From Phytophthora hibernalis (lineage: Eukaryota; Oomycota; Peronosporomycetes; Peronosporales; Peronosporaceae): a stretch of DNA of 64,000 bases. The notes below the pieces were generated by a model. That model did no database searches and was not told the origin of the DNA. It worked only from the letters and a program-made list of their open reading frames with translations. The DNA is taken from contig JAAKBF010000229.1 in assembly GCA_012656075.1 (NCBI GenBank), positions 124,001 through 188,000 of the forward strand, read 5' to 3'. How positions within the stretch are numbered: position 1 is the first letter of the stretch; every line of letters begins with the position of its first letter. The translations under genes and the position numbers were made by a program. Positions 46,092-56,759 of this stretch are shown here, piece by piece.

Positions 46092-47002
46092 AGCCGACAG
46101 CGACTGGGTGATGCAGCAGCTCGGCAAGAAGTTCGCTATCGAAGACATGGGTGTTGCCGAGAAGTGCCTTGGGATTAAAATCTGGCACGGTGAAGAAGGC
46201 ATCTCACTTCACCAGCAAGACACCATCAACGACCTGCTTCGTGATATGGGCATGGCCGAGAGCAAACCTGCCCGCACCCGATGGACACAGCAAAGACGTT
46301 CAATGACGACTTAATCATGGAGCAGACCACGGTGATGAGAAAGGCGATTGGGTCGCTGCTGTGGATCTCAAATTGTACCCGTCCAGATATTACCGCAGCA
46401 GTCAACTACTTGGCACGTTTCGTTGCTCGCCCGCGCCAAAGTCACTGGCAAGGAGTGAAACGCGTGCTTCGCTATCTATGCGGAACGACATCCTTTGGTC
46501 TACACTACAAGTACGGACAAGGTGTCGGCACCAAGCTTCAGGTGACAATCTTTAGCGACGCAGACTGGGCTGGCGATGTTTCTGACGCCAAATTCGTCTC
46601 TGGTGCTGTACTGGTGATTAACGGCATGGTGATAGCATGGGCGTCCAAGAAACAGACGTCAGTGGGTTTGTCGACGATGGAAGCCGAGTACGTTGCCGCT
46701 GCCATGGCTGCAAAAGACGCTGTGTGGATCAAGTAACTGCTAATTGTAGTTTTCCTATGGACGCCAAAGGAAGCCGTCTTGCTTCAGGTCGACAACCAGT
46801 CTGCGATTAATTCGATGGTGAACAAGATGTCAAGTCCTCAGAGCAAGCACATCAACATCCGTTTTCATTTCATCAGGGATGTGATTCGACGCGGAGATGT
46901 GCATGTCAACAACTACCCGACTCAACAACATCTCGCCGATATTTTTACCAAGCCATTGCAACAGTTACACGCGTGCGAAATCTTTTCAAGTTTGAGAGAG
47001 GT
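46092..47002 (+). pseudogene. Copia RT end and RNase H
   Basis: RT thumb: VIIVSEVEADSDWVMQQLGK, EDMGVAEKCLGIKI. After a frame change near 46280 come RKAIGSLLWISNCTRPDITA and LARFVARPRQSHWQGVKRVL. RNase H residues are in FSDADWAGD, STMEAEYVAAAM and VDNQSAINS, followed by SPQSKHINIRFHFIRD and LADIFTKPL. A stop splits it at 46736. A purine run AGAGAGG just before the LTR is the likely polypurine tract. Confidence 0.85.
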
Positions 47003-47401
47003 TGTTGGAGTTTACAAAAGCTAGCAGATTTCACCGTTGCCAGCTGGATCAATTCTCGTCGGATTGACGATGGAATCAAGTTTCGGAGATCGGCGGCAGC
47101 GGCTTGCGCAGTGTGGACGCGAAGAGAAAGAGATGGCGGGCATGGGGCGACCAAGATGACGCTAGGTAAGTCAGGCAGCTCAACTTGGCGATCGACACGC
47201 AAGGCACCCTGGCTGGTGATCGCGCCAGCAGGTTTGTATGTTTGCATGTGGCTTCTATGTAGCTAGAGCTGTAGGGCAAAATGCAGAAGCTTTAGTGAGA
47301 AGCTAACCAACTTTGAATTCACTTTCGGATTTACCATCAACAACAGAAGTCGACTGGCCTTCTACTACGGCAACTCATCTGTGATTTCTAGAAGTGCAAC
47401 A
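47003..47401 (+). repeat. Copia 3' LTR
   Basis: Starts TGTTGGAGTTTACAAAAGCT, ends AGTGCAACA; 399 bp, four substitutions from the 5' LTR. Confidence 0.95.
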
Positions 47402-47840
47402 GAAGACTGGGATGTACTTTGCAGTAATGAGCGTTTTCATGCAACACCGTCCAAGGAGCCAAATACGCGAAGAATCCGTCGTCCTAACCACAAGCCCCTA
47501 CTAAACGATGAGTGGCGGCCTGGGAACAACAATCAAGGATGGAAGCGCCGAACAAGAACATGCAAGGTGTGTTCACTTCTCAAGGACGCTAGCAACGTTC
47601 GAGTTGGGGATTCATCAACGTACTCCAGTACATGCAAGCTACAAACCTCGTCGAGGAAACCATTGGCTCGGCTCGTTTTCCTGTGCGAGAAGAAGCGCCA
47701 CGCTGTGAGGGCCAGTTGCGATCCTGCTTTGACATTTGGCACAAATGTTGGAGCAACAGGGCGCTGGCACCTGCGCCGAACCGAGGTGGGAAGCGGTCAA
47801 TCCGTGCGCGGGCACCCAGTGCCGCACCGGCTAGAGTTGT

Positions 47841-48619
47841 AAAATACCTGGTTAAATACAAAAATAGCGTTTCTGACAGTTAAATGCAGAGTTTTAGCTG
47901 TTAAATACCGTTAAATATTCGGGCAACTTAGACAAACTAATCGGTTTTCACAATACATGATATCCGTGCAAAGATGGAGGCAATGCATAACGTGGAGCAG
48001 CTTCGTGGGGGTACGGTACTACCTCGGTTTCAAGGCGTTAACCCCATGTAATCCAATCGCTCGACCTCCTCGTTTGTGTGTTGCCGCAGTCGGCTTCCAA
48101 ACTACTTCGTCGATCGTAAACTTCTACGTTTCACATCGTTTCACGTTTGCTTCGCTTTCTCTGCTGCTTGACAAATCGCCACGGTACACAATTAATGGTG
48201 CTTGCCTCAGATGTAGTTTCCTTGTCAAAACACCTCTGAGGCTATGATTGCGATAGCATGTGCTTCAATATCTTACCTAATCCGATAGACACTTGTGCTA
48301 TTGCTAGAAACAGCACATACTACTAGTAGTATTTACTGTAGTATTAGCGTACACCTGCTCTTACAATTCTTAAAAATTCGGTGAACGATGCATTTCAAAT
48401 GAACACAAACACATCGTTTTAAAATGCAGAAAGTTGTATTGCTCTCTTACAATTAGTAAGTTCTTTGAATGAGCTACATATGCACGCAATGATGCTTCTT
48501 CAGTAAAGCACACTGCAGAGGTAGATATATAATAAAGCTTGAAGTAATCATTTCCGAATCCGTGCCACCCGTCCTCTCCATTCGAGAACTTCGTTGCCAC
48601 CAGCCGTTGTTTAACTGGT
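47841..48619. other. No recognisable gene
   Basis: After the piggyBac C-terminus the sequence has several GTTAAATA motifs (47850-47915) that may belong to the piggyBac right end, then AT-rich sequence up to the 3' end of the secreted repeat gene. No domain seen. Confidence 0.45.
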
Positions 48620-51600
48620 TCACAGCAAAAGCGCAGCGGCACCTCCACACACAGGCGCAACCAACGCCAATAGCGAAAACCCAGGGATCATGGCAGCCGA
48701 TTTCTCAGTGCCAGTGTTCGCGGTGGTGGTAGGAGTAGGCGTTGGTGTCGCGGGGGTCCGTCGCAGTTGTTGGCGTATTGAACCCAAAATACTTCTTTCC
48801 ATCGGTACACACTTGCGAAGACAGCTGTTCCGAAGTCAGTGAAAACGATTCCGGGGTCGTGCTCAGGCAGGCATTGTCTTCGTACAAAAGCGATGTCATC
48901 GCTCCGGTGACATCCACACTAACCTTGAAACTAGACGCCCCATCCATTGCTGCGTGGCAAGCATTGTCAGCTAAGACCGCCATCACACCTTGCTTAGTGT
49001 CACAAGTATTTTCAGTGTACATCTCCACGACGATGAACGGAGTGCTTCCAAACACTGATTTTGCCAAGACAAAATAGTCGTCAGGGCACGCGTGCGACAA
49101 CGAACGGTCACCCGACACTGAGCACTCGGCGGTCGCACAAGTAAACTCGTCACTGACAGTCAGCTGGGCCGGCGACCCACACGTCGTATCGTCATAGACT
49201 ACCACAGCCGAAAACACCGTTGCCGTCCGACCAACTCCATATATCTTCTTGTCCAAGATACCATTCGCGTCTGCTGCACAAGACTGGCCCTTCGCTTGAG
49301 TCGCTGACACATTCAACGTCGATACTGTGCCTGCGCACACATCGCTGCCAGTAGATGTCTTAATCGCTGTTGACCCATCCGCGGTTAACGTGGCGATATA
49401 GCTCGTTGCTACACCCGTCTTGTGGCATACGCCGTCCGCCAGGTACGCCGTTATGCCAGAAAGCTTAGCCCCATCACACTTCTTTCCAGCCGTGTATGAC
49501 TCCACAACCACGTACGGCTTCGTTCCAAACAGTTTCAAAACATCGGCCGAATACGTCAGAGACGTACTGCACGCAGTGCCTGTCCAGGATCCGCCGTACC
49601 GCCACAAACCGTCGTCGCTGTGCATGCCGTCGATGAAGCCGCAATAGTCGTGGTCACAGACGTAGGAACCACAGGAGAGATACACGAACCCGTGCTAGTG
49701 TCGAATCCCAACGCCGACGACAGGTAAAGAGTCGTTGTTCCAGCGCCGTATATCTTTTTGTCCAAGACACCGTTTACATCAGCAGCACACGACTGGCCCT
49801 TCGCTTGTGATGAAGATACATCCAATGTAGTGACAGTGCCCGCACAAGCGTTGCTGCCAACCGACGTCTTAACTATCGCTGAACCATCCGCCGCACGCGT
49901 TGCAATGTAACTAGTCGTTGCACCCGTCTTGTGGCATACGCCGTCTGCCAGGTACGCCGTTATGCCAGAAAGCTTAGCCCCATCACACTTCTTTCCAGCC
50001 GTGTATGACTCCACAACCACGTACGGCTTCGTTCCAAACAGTTTCAAAACATCGGCCGAATACGTCAGAGACGTACTGCACGCAGTGCCTGTCCAGGGAT
50101 CCGCCGTACCGCCACAAACCGTCGTCGCTGTGCATGCCGTCGATGAAGCCGCAATAGTCGTGGTCACAGACGTAGGAACCACAGGAGAGATACACGAACC
50201 CGTGCTAGTGTCGAATCCCAACGCCGACGACAGGTAAAGAGTCGTTGTTCCAGCGCCGTATATCTTTTTGTCCAAGACACCGTTTACATCAGCAGCACAC
50301 GACTGGCCCTTCGCTTGTGATGAAGACACATCCAATGTAGTGACAGTGCCCGCACAAGCGTTGCTGCCAGCTGACGTCTTTACTATCGTTGAACCATCCG
50401 CCGCACGCGTTGCAATGTAACTAGTCGTTGCACCCGTCTTGTGGCATACGCCGTCCGCCAGGTACGCCGTTATGCCAGAAAGCTTAGCCCCATCACACTT
50501 CTTTCCAGCCGTGTATGACTCCACAACCACGTACGGCTTCGTTCCAAACAGTTTCAAAACATCGGCCGAATACGTCAGAGACGTACTGCACGCAGTTCCG
50601 GTCCATGGATCCGCCGAACCACCACAAACCGCAGTGGCCGTGCATGCAGTTGAAGAAGCTGCCACTGTCGTCGTTACAGACGTAGGAATAGCAGGGGACA
50701 CACACGAACCCGAGTTGTCGTCGAATCCAAGCGCCGACGTCAAGTAAAGAGTAGTTGTTCCGGCGCCGTATATCTTTTTGTCCAAGACACCGTTTACATC
50801 AGCAGCACACGACTGGCCCTTCGCTTGTGATGAAGATACATCCAATGTAGTGACAGTGCCCGCACAAGCGTTGCTGCCAGCTGACATCTTTACTATCGTT
50901 GAACCATCCGCCGCACGCGTTGCAACATAACTAGTCGTTGCACCCGTCTTGTGGCATACGCCGTCCGCCAGGTACGCCGTTATGCCAGAAAGCTTAGCCC
51001 CATCACACTTCTTTCCAGCCGTGTATGACTCCACAACCACGTACGGCTTCGTTCCAAACAGTTTCAAAACATCGGCCGAATACGTCAGAGACGTACTGCA
51101 CGCAGTTCCGGTCCATGGATCCGCCGAACCACCACAAACCGCAGTGGCCGTGCATGCAGTTGAAGAAGCTGCCACTGTCGTCGTTACAGACGTAGGAATA
51201 GCAGGGGACACACACGAACCCGAGTTGTCGTCGAATCCAAGCGCCGACGTCAAGTAAAGAGTAGTTGTTCCGGCGCCGTATATCTTCTTGTCCAATACAC
51301 CATTTGCATCAGCAGCACACGATTGACCCTTCGCCTGAGTCGATGACACATCGACCAAAACAGTCGCGCCTACACAGGTATCGCTGTTGGATGCCGTCTT
51401 GACAATCGCCGAACCATCCGCCGCTCGCGTTGCAACATAGCTCCCTGCTGAGCCCATCTTGTGACATACGCCATCAGCTAGATACGCCGTCTTACTCAAC
51501 AACTTCGTGCCGTCACACAGTCTCCCTGCCGTGTATGACTCCACAACTACATAGGGTTTCGTACCCAACAGGGCCAACAAATCGTTCGTATACGTCAAAG

Positions 51601-54600
51601 ACGTACTGCACGCAGTACCGGTCCATGGATCCGCCGAACCACCACAAACCGCAGTGGCCGTGCATGCAGTTGAAGAAGCTGCCACAGTCGTCGTCACAGA
51701 CGTAGGAATAGCAGGGGACACACACGAACCCGAGTTGTCGTCGAATCCAAGCGCCGACGTCAAGTAAAGAGTAGTTGTTCCGGCGCCGTATATCTTCTTG
51801 TCCAATACACCATTCGCGTCAGCAGCACACGATTGACCCTTCGCCTGAGTCGATGACACATCGACCAAAACAGTCGCGCCTACACAGGTATCGCTGCTGG
51901 ATGACGTCTTGACAATCGCCGAGCCATCCGCCGCTCGCGTAGCAATATAGCTCGCCGTGGAGCCTGTCTTGTGGCATACGCCATCCGCTAGGTACGTTGT
52001 CGTGCTCAACAACTTCGTTCCGTCGCACTGAGCCCCAGCAGTGTATGACTCCACAACCACGTATGGTTTCGTTCCGAAGAGTTTCATCAAATCGTTCGAA
52101 TACGTCAGAGACGTACTGCACGCGGTACCGGTCCAGGGATTCGCCGAGCCACCACAAACCGCAGTGGCCGTGCATGCAGTTGAAGAAGCTGCCACTGTCG
52201 TCGTTACAGACGTAGGAACAGCAGGAGACACACACGAACCCGAGTTGTCGTCGAATCAAGCGCCGACGTCAAGAAAAGATTAGTTGTTCCGGTGCCGTAT
52301 ATCTTCTTGTCCAATACACCATTTGCATCAGCAGCACACGATTGGACCTTCGCCTGAGTCGACGACACGTCCAGCAATACCGTCGCACCTACACAGGTAT
52401 CGCTGCTGGATGACGTCTTGACAATCGCCGAGCCATCCGCCGCTCGCGTTGCAATGTAGCTCGCCGTGGAGCCCGTCTTGTGGCACACGCCATCCGCCAG
52501 GTACGTCACGATGCCACTCAGAAAAGCTGGATCGCAGCCTTTTGTGCTGGCGTACGACTCCACCGTTATGTAAGGGCTGGTGGATCCGTACACACTAGCA
52601 ACATCGGTTTTGTAGTTCGCGACAGAATTACAGGCCGTCCTAGTATATGGGACAACAGAACCAGCAGCGCAGACTGACGTCGCTACACAAGCAGACGACG
52701 AAGACCCAACGGTCGCTGAGATCTGTGTTGGAACCGTAGGCGGTATACAGCCGCCGTCAGTCGTATCGTAGCTCACAGTCGATGTCAAGTATGACGTGAT
52801 TCCACTGCCGGACACCTTCGTGTCAAGGATACCATTCACAGTAGCATCGCATGTATTCCCAGACGTCGGATTTGCCATAGCCGACGTCCACGACAATGCG
52901 GGTGTCGCCGTGCCGGTGCAATCAGCAGTAGCGTAAATAGTAACAGTCGCCGAACCGTCCGAAGCCCTCGTAGCTTTGTAGCTCCCTGCGCCCGTCACGT
53001 GGCATACGTTGTCCGCCAGGTACGTCACAACACCGGTTAAATAAGTTGGATCGCAGCTCTTCGTTGCCGTATATGACTCCACAATCACGTAAGGGCTGGC
53101 CCCGTACATCGTAGCAACACCGGTTTTATAGTTCGCCATAGAGTTGCAAGCCGTTGTTGTGTACGGAACAGCAGAACCTGCACATATCGACGTCGCTGTA
53201 CAAGTATCCGTAGCCACAACAGTCGTAGCGAGCTGTGTTGGCACCGCAGGAGAGCGGCAGCCAGCCACGTTCGTTTCGAAGCTCACAATCGATGTCAAGT
53301 AGGACGTTACTCCGCTGCCGGATACCTTCGTATCTGGGAGACCATTCGCAGTATTATCGCATGTGTTTCCATTCGTTGCATCTGCCATAGCTGTTGTCCA
53401 CGTTAATGAGGTCGCTGCCGTACCGGAGCAATCAGCAGTCGAATACGTGATTACCGACGCCGAACCATCCGCAGCCCTCGACGCTTTGTAGCTCGACGAT
53501 GAGCCTGTCTTGTGACACTTGCCTCCCGCCAGATACGTCGTGATACCAGTTAAATAAGCTGGGTCGCAGGTCTTTCCAGCCGTGTATGCCTCCACAATCA
53601 CGAACGGGGTGAACCCGTACAGTGTAGCGAGACCAGTTTTGTAGTTCGCCATAGTATTACAAGCCGTTGATGTGTATGGGGCAGCAGAACCCCGCAAGTT
53701 GTCGTCGCTGAGCAAGTATCAGTAGTTCCAGGGGTGGTTACGAGTTGGGTAGGTACTGCAGGCGAGTTGCAGCCGTCTACATTCGTGTGGTAACTCACAA
53801 CAGACGACAAGTAGAACGTCGCTCCGCGGCCATACACCTTCTTGTCCACGATACCATTCGCATTACTATTGGTATTGTCACAGGAGTTTCCAGTACTTGG
53901 ATCCGCCTGAGTCGCCGACCACACTAGCTCATGTACCGCTGTGCTGGTGCAATCAGCAGTCACGAACGTGTCCACCGTCGCTGCTCCAGCCACTAACCTC
54001 GTAGCTCTGTAGCTCGCCGTTGCACCCGTCTTGTGGCATACGCCGTCAGCCAGATAAGTCGTAATGACATCCAAGAATGCTGGATCGCAGCTCTTTCCAG
54101 GTAAGTATTTCTCCACAATCACGTAAGGGCTGAACCCGTACATCGTTGCAACGTCGGTTTTGTAGTTCGCGACAGTATTACAGGTCGTCCTAGTGTATGG
54201 GATGGCAGAACCACCGCAAGTAGACGTCGCCGCGCAAGTATCGCTGGTTCCAACGGTTGTAGCAAACTTTGTGGGCACCGCAGGCAAGCGGCAGCCACCC
54301 GCATTCGAATCGAAGCTCACAATGGATGTAAAAAAACGTTGCCCCGCCACCATACACCTTCTTGTACGGGAGTCCATCGCCACTACCGCTATTATCGCAG
54401 ATATTTCCAGTGCTCGGATTCGCCATAGCCGTCGTCCACGTAAATGTGGACACTGAGCCGGTGCAATCAGGAGCAGCCGAGTACGTGAGCACCGACGCAG
54501 AACCGTCCGAAGCCCTCGTCGCTTTGTAGCTGGCTGACGTGTCGGTCTTGTGGCATCTGCCATCTGCCGAGTATGCCGTTATCCCAGTAATGTCAACAGA

Positions 54601-54960
54601 AGCTGCACAATTCACCGAAGAGTACGTCTCCACGATCAAGTACGGATTCGAACCGAAAAGAGTTTTGATACCCGCTTCAAAGGCAGTAGAAGATGTGCCA
54701 TACGTGCCCGTTGCGGAACATTCGACATCCTGGTAGTAGAGGCCTACAGGGCTTGAACACGAGCGAGAAGCTGTGCACGCGGAATCGATCGATGCAGTCA
54801 CTTGAACAGGCAAAGGTGTTGTCGTAGGGCCGGCTCCGCATTGACTTGCCGTGGTGTAGAACTTGATCGATTTCAAATCACCAGCAGTAGCTTGAACCGG
54901 ACTTGCAACAACTGCAAACAAAGCAGCCACAGCAAGGCTATAGAGCCCAAAAGGCTTCAT
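48620..54960 (-). CDS. Secreted, GPI-anchored, cysteine-rich repeat protein
   Basis: The start ATG at 54960 opens MKPFGLYSLAVAALFAVVAS, a clear signal peptide with a probable cut after VQATA. The body is about 12 tandem repeats of roughly 170 residues, each with GTKPYVVVESYTAGKKCD, YLADGVCHKTG, a TRAADGS strand, GQSCAADANGVLDKKIYGAG and CVSPAIPTSVTTT, and about eight conserved cysteines. The C-terminus is Thr/Pro-rich (TPTPTPTTTANTG), then a small-residue site and hydrophobic tail PGFSLLALVAPVCGGAAALL, typical of a GPI signal. Expected size is about 2,110 residues at the cell surface or wall. Five single-base frame breaks (54330-54336, 53690-53693, 52257, 49587-49588, 48752-48756) all lie in runs. 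Family and ligand are unknown; a wall or adhesion role is inference. Confidence 0.8.
49420..52488 (-). repeat. 510-bp coding tandem repeats
   Basis: The equivalent site (GTGGCATACG on the plus strand, GTGACATACG in one unit) recurs at 49422, 49931, 50441, 50951, 51461, 51971 and 52480. The spacing is exactly 510 bp except where a one-base deletion gives 509. The units around 49420-51460 are nearly identical, pointing to recent amplification or gene conversion; units towards the N-terminus (52.5-54.9 kb) are diverged and slightly longer (about 515-523 bp). Confidence 0.9.
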
Positions 54961-55567
54961 CACGATCGCTCCACGAAAGTCAGCAGTTGCCGTCGCTGGG
55001 TTACTTGGTTGCTTGGTCGCTTAGATGCTTTCAGAACTTGGCAAGTTCGAGAATGAATCAATTCGGCGGCCAAAGAGGAAGCACCGTTGGCCAGGATCAT
55101 TCTTGGCGGCCCTTGAAATGCATGGAAGTTCAACGGATCACCCCTATTCGGCAACGCATCAAAAACGCTTGTTTCGGAGAACCCTGCGAATGAGGGATCT
55201 GCTGCATTTGATTCATATGCTGAGTGTGGGGGACATCAGGGACACGAGGGACAAGTATCCAAAACGACATTCCATAATAATTATACAATTGTAGTGTTGC
55301 TGAATGAGGTCAAATCGTCTCTTCGAGAGCAGTCGGTTGAAACCGAAAGCCTGAATGGCCGCGCCTGGTGGAAGGAGATCCGGAAGATCTCATCAACGCT
55401 TCGCATGTTGCTATTTTTGGCAATGATCATGGGCATGAAACTACTTAAGTATCATTGATAGGCCCGAGGGTTTGCCTCTCAAAATCCCCACAATCATGGT
55501 GCTTGCAGATGGGAACAACCAACACTTTTAAGCCCAAACAACCCAATCGAGCCTTCAAATCCATGAG
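54961..55567. other. Intergenic region, promoter side of the repeat protein
   Basis: No gene. It is upstream of the minus-strand repeat gene and downstream of the minus-strand p24 stop (55568). Confidence 0.5.
55048..55058 (-). promoter_or_regulatory. Possible oomycete initiator
   Basis: The minus strand reads GATTCATTCTCG, about 90 nt before the ATG of the repeat protein. Oomycete core promoters often have a TCATTYY initiator at 50-100 nt upstream of the start. One short motif match only. Confidence 0.35.
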
Positions 55568-56649
55568 CTACACCAACTTTTTCTTGTGAAAGTAAGCCTG
55601 GAGGTGTTTGGCTTGGGAGAACCCCGTTACTAGCAATATACCAATCTGTACAGCACAAAAACATGAGCACTCATGGACGCGAAGCAACCGCATCGAATAA
55701 CGTCCTTACCTGGAGAACGGAAACCCAACTAGCACGGCGGTTGTTCCTTTCGATCGCTGACTGCAGCGTCAGGCTTTTTCCTGGGCGCACGCAGACCAAC
55801 AGCGAAGACAAAATCAGTATCTGCCGAAGCACAGCCATTGATCAAAGAACTAACCTTGGCATAGTCCTGGTTGCGCTGAATAGCGCCTACACGATCGCGT
55901 AGCTTCACGATTTCAAATGAAGATCATCCATCTGGTTCTTCTTGGCCAGATTCTGGTATTCCTCGTGGCTCGTGCCCATCACCAACTTCAAAGCGAATCG
56001 CTATACAAGCGAAATGTGATCAGGAGCGTATTAGAACTCGCTCACAAGCAACACAACCGCACGGATAAATTATCTCCGCACCATGGACGCATCATCTGGT
56101 AGCGCGTAGTTGGAGGAGTCCAAGCTGACGCAGACCCAGTGAACCCCGTTCTGCTGTGCCGTGAACGACATCGAGCCCTGCAGTGGAAGCCAAAACAAAG
56201 TTAGTGGCAGCAGGAAACGGTGCACTATCGGTATGCCAGCAGCCTACCTTCTGGCTGGTAGGCTCTTTCTTCACCAGCGTATTATCATCCTCCTCCTTGC
56301 TTGGGTTCGGAGCGTAGAACGCCACCATCGTCTTCTACTCACAACAACAAAAGTACTCTTCGGTGAATCGAAGCTATCATCGTGCATCCCTCACTTCTCC
56401 TCATTATTACCCACTCACCATGACGTCTGTCGTGTCAGGGGACTCATACTCGGCCCGGAAGGTCGTTTGCGCTGGTACATCCACAAAGAAGCAGCGATGA
56501 CCCTACATCATCCCAAAAGAGCCTCCTTAGCGTCGCCAACCAGAACGCAGCAGCGAAACCATACCCAGTACCTCCTTCTGCACGTTGAAATATAGCCCCT
56601 CCGCCACGCCAACGACGCTTAGCAGCAGCAGCAGCAGCGACGTCCTCAT
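55568..56649 (-). CDS. p24/emp24 family cargo receptor, seven exons
   Basis: Exons (minus): 56572-56649, 56419-56502, 56248-56334, 56082-56177, 55855-56000, 55710-55780, 55568-55645, all with GT-AG introns. The product is about 213 residues. MRTSLLLLLLSVVGVAEG is a signal peptide; LYFNVQKEGHRCFFVDV opens the GOLD domain, whose two cysteines (about 30 and 99, the latter in GVHWVCVSL) can pair. Next come a coiled coil (EIVKLRDRVGAIQRNQDYAK), a membrane helix (SVLQIGILLVTGF) and tail AYFHKKKLV ending in a KKXX COPI retrieval signal. p24 proteins cycle between ER and Golgi and sort cargo such as GPI-anchored proteins. Exons 5 and 6 are each one base short, at 55914 and in the A-run 55775-55779. 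Confidence 0.88.
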
Positions 56650-56759
56650 TATTCCACTCTCGCTTCTGATTGGTCGTATAATATCCTGAGATGCAGTATA
56701 CTCAGAGTCAGTCAAACCCTCCCACCCCCAAGTAATCAGCAAAGTAAGCGAGGGCTCCG
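56650..56759. promoter_or_regulatory. Divergent promoter region of p24 and the PH protein
   Basis: Only 110 bp separate the two start codons, so both promoters overlap. It contains CTGATTGGTC (a CCAAT box read on the minus strand, 25 bp from the p24 start), TATAATAT and a C-rich block. No introns or other ORFs intervene. Confidence 0.6.

Larger units (their letters stand above)
42240..47401 (+). mobile_element. Ty1/Copia retrotransposon, complete with LTRs and target duplication
   Basis: A 5,162-bp element with two 399-bp LTRs that differ at four sites, flanked by the 5-bp duplication GAAGA (42235-42239 and 47402-47406). Internal order is gag, CCHC, protease, integrase, RT, RNase H, as in Ty1/Copia. 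It interrupts the piggyBac gene between LRNED and WDVLC. Despite young LTRs it carries an 8-bp loss in the RT active site, a TAA at about 45152 and a few run-length frame breaks. Confidence 0.95.
36945..47840 (+). pseudogene. piggyBac-like transposase gene, split by three insertions
   Basis: An intron-rich piggyBac transposase gene. The N-terminal module (36945-37110: WRDLKKAGWTSKR, then DIFVGEEALMNYL) and acidic exons (37670-37750) lead to the core at 38030-38856: FMARDRFIHISRNLHFSRND and IMALDEAMLP with the first Asp. After an insertion, 41200-41744 carries RFEVYCGK, LVVMDRFYSSVPLS (second Asp) and GVDVHDKLRLQ (third Asp). 42048-42239 has YYKELFLGFVDLAVITAYI. After the Copia, 47402-47840 gives a Cys-rich C-terminal finger (TCKVCSLL onward). 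Short GT-AG introns lie near 37136-37180, 37296-37353, 37560-37640 and 41745-42047. TGA at 38561-38563 is an in-frame stop. The gene was probably active before the insertions. Confidence 0.85.

Noticed and set aside
49420..51257. Repeated plus-strand ORFs of about 102 codons at 510-bp spacing
   Set aside because: They are antisense shadows of the secreted repeat protein; the minus strand has the signal peptide, long open frame and conserved cysteines.
48620..54960. Spaced identical repeats that could look like a CRISPR array
   Set aside because: Units are 510 bp of coding sequence in a eukaryotic genome, with no short direct repeats and unique spacers.
55917..56102. 61-codon plus-strand ORF with a signal-peptide-like start (MKIIHLVLLGQILVFLVARA)
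   Set aside because: It is antisense to p24 exon 5, whose coding identity is firm.
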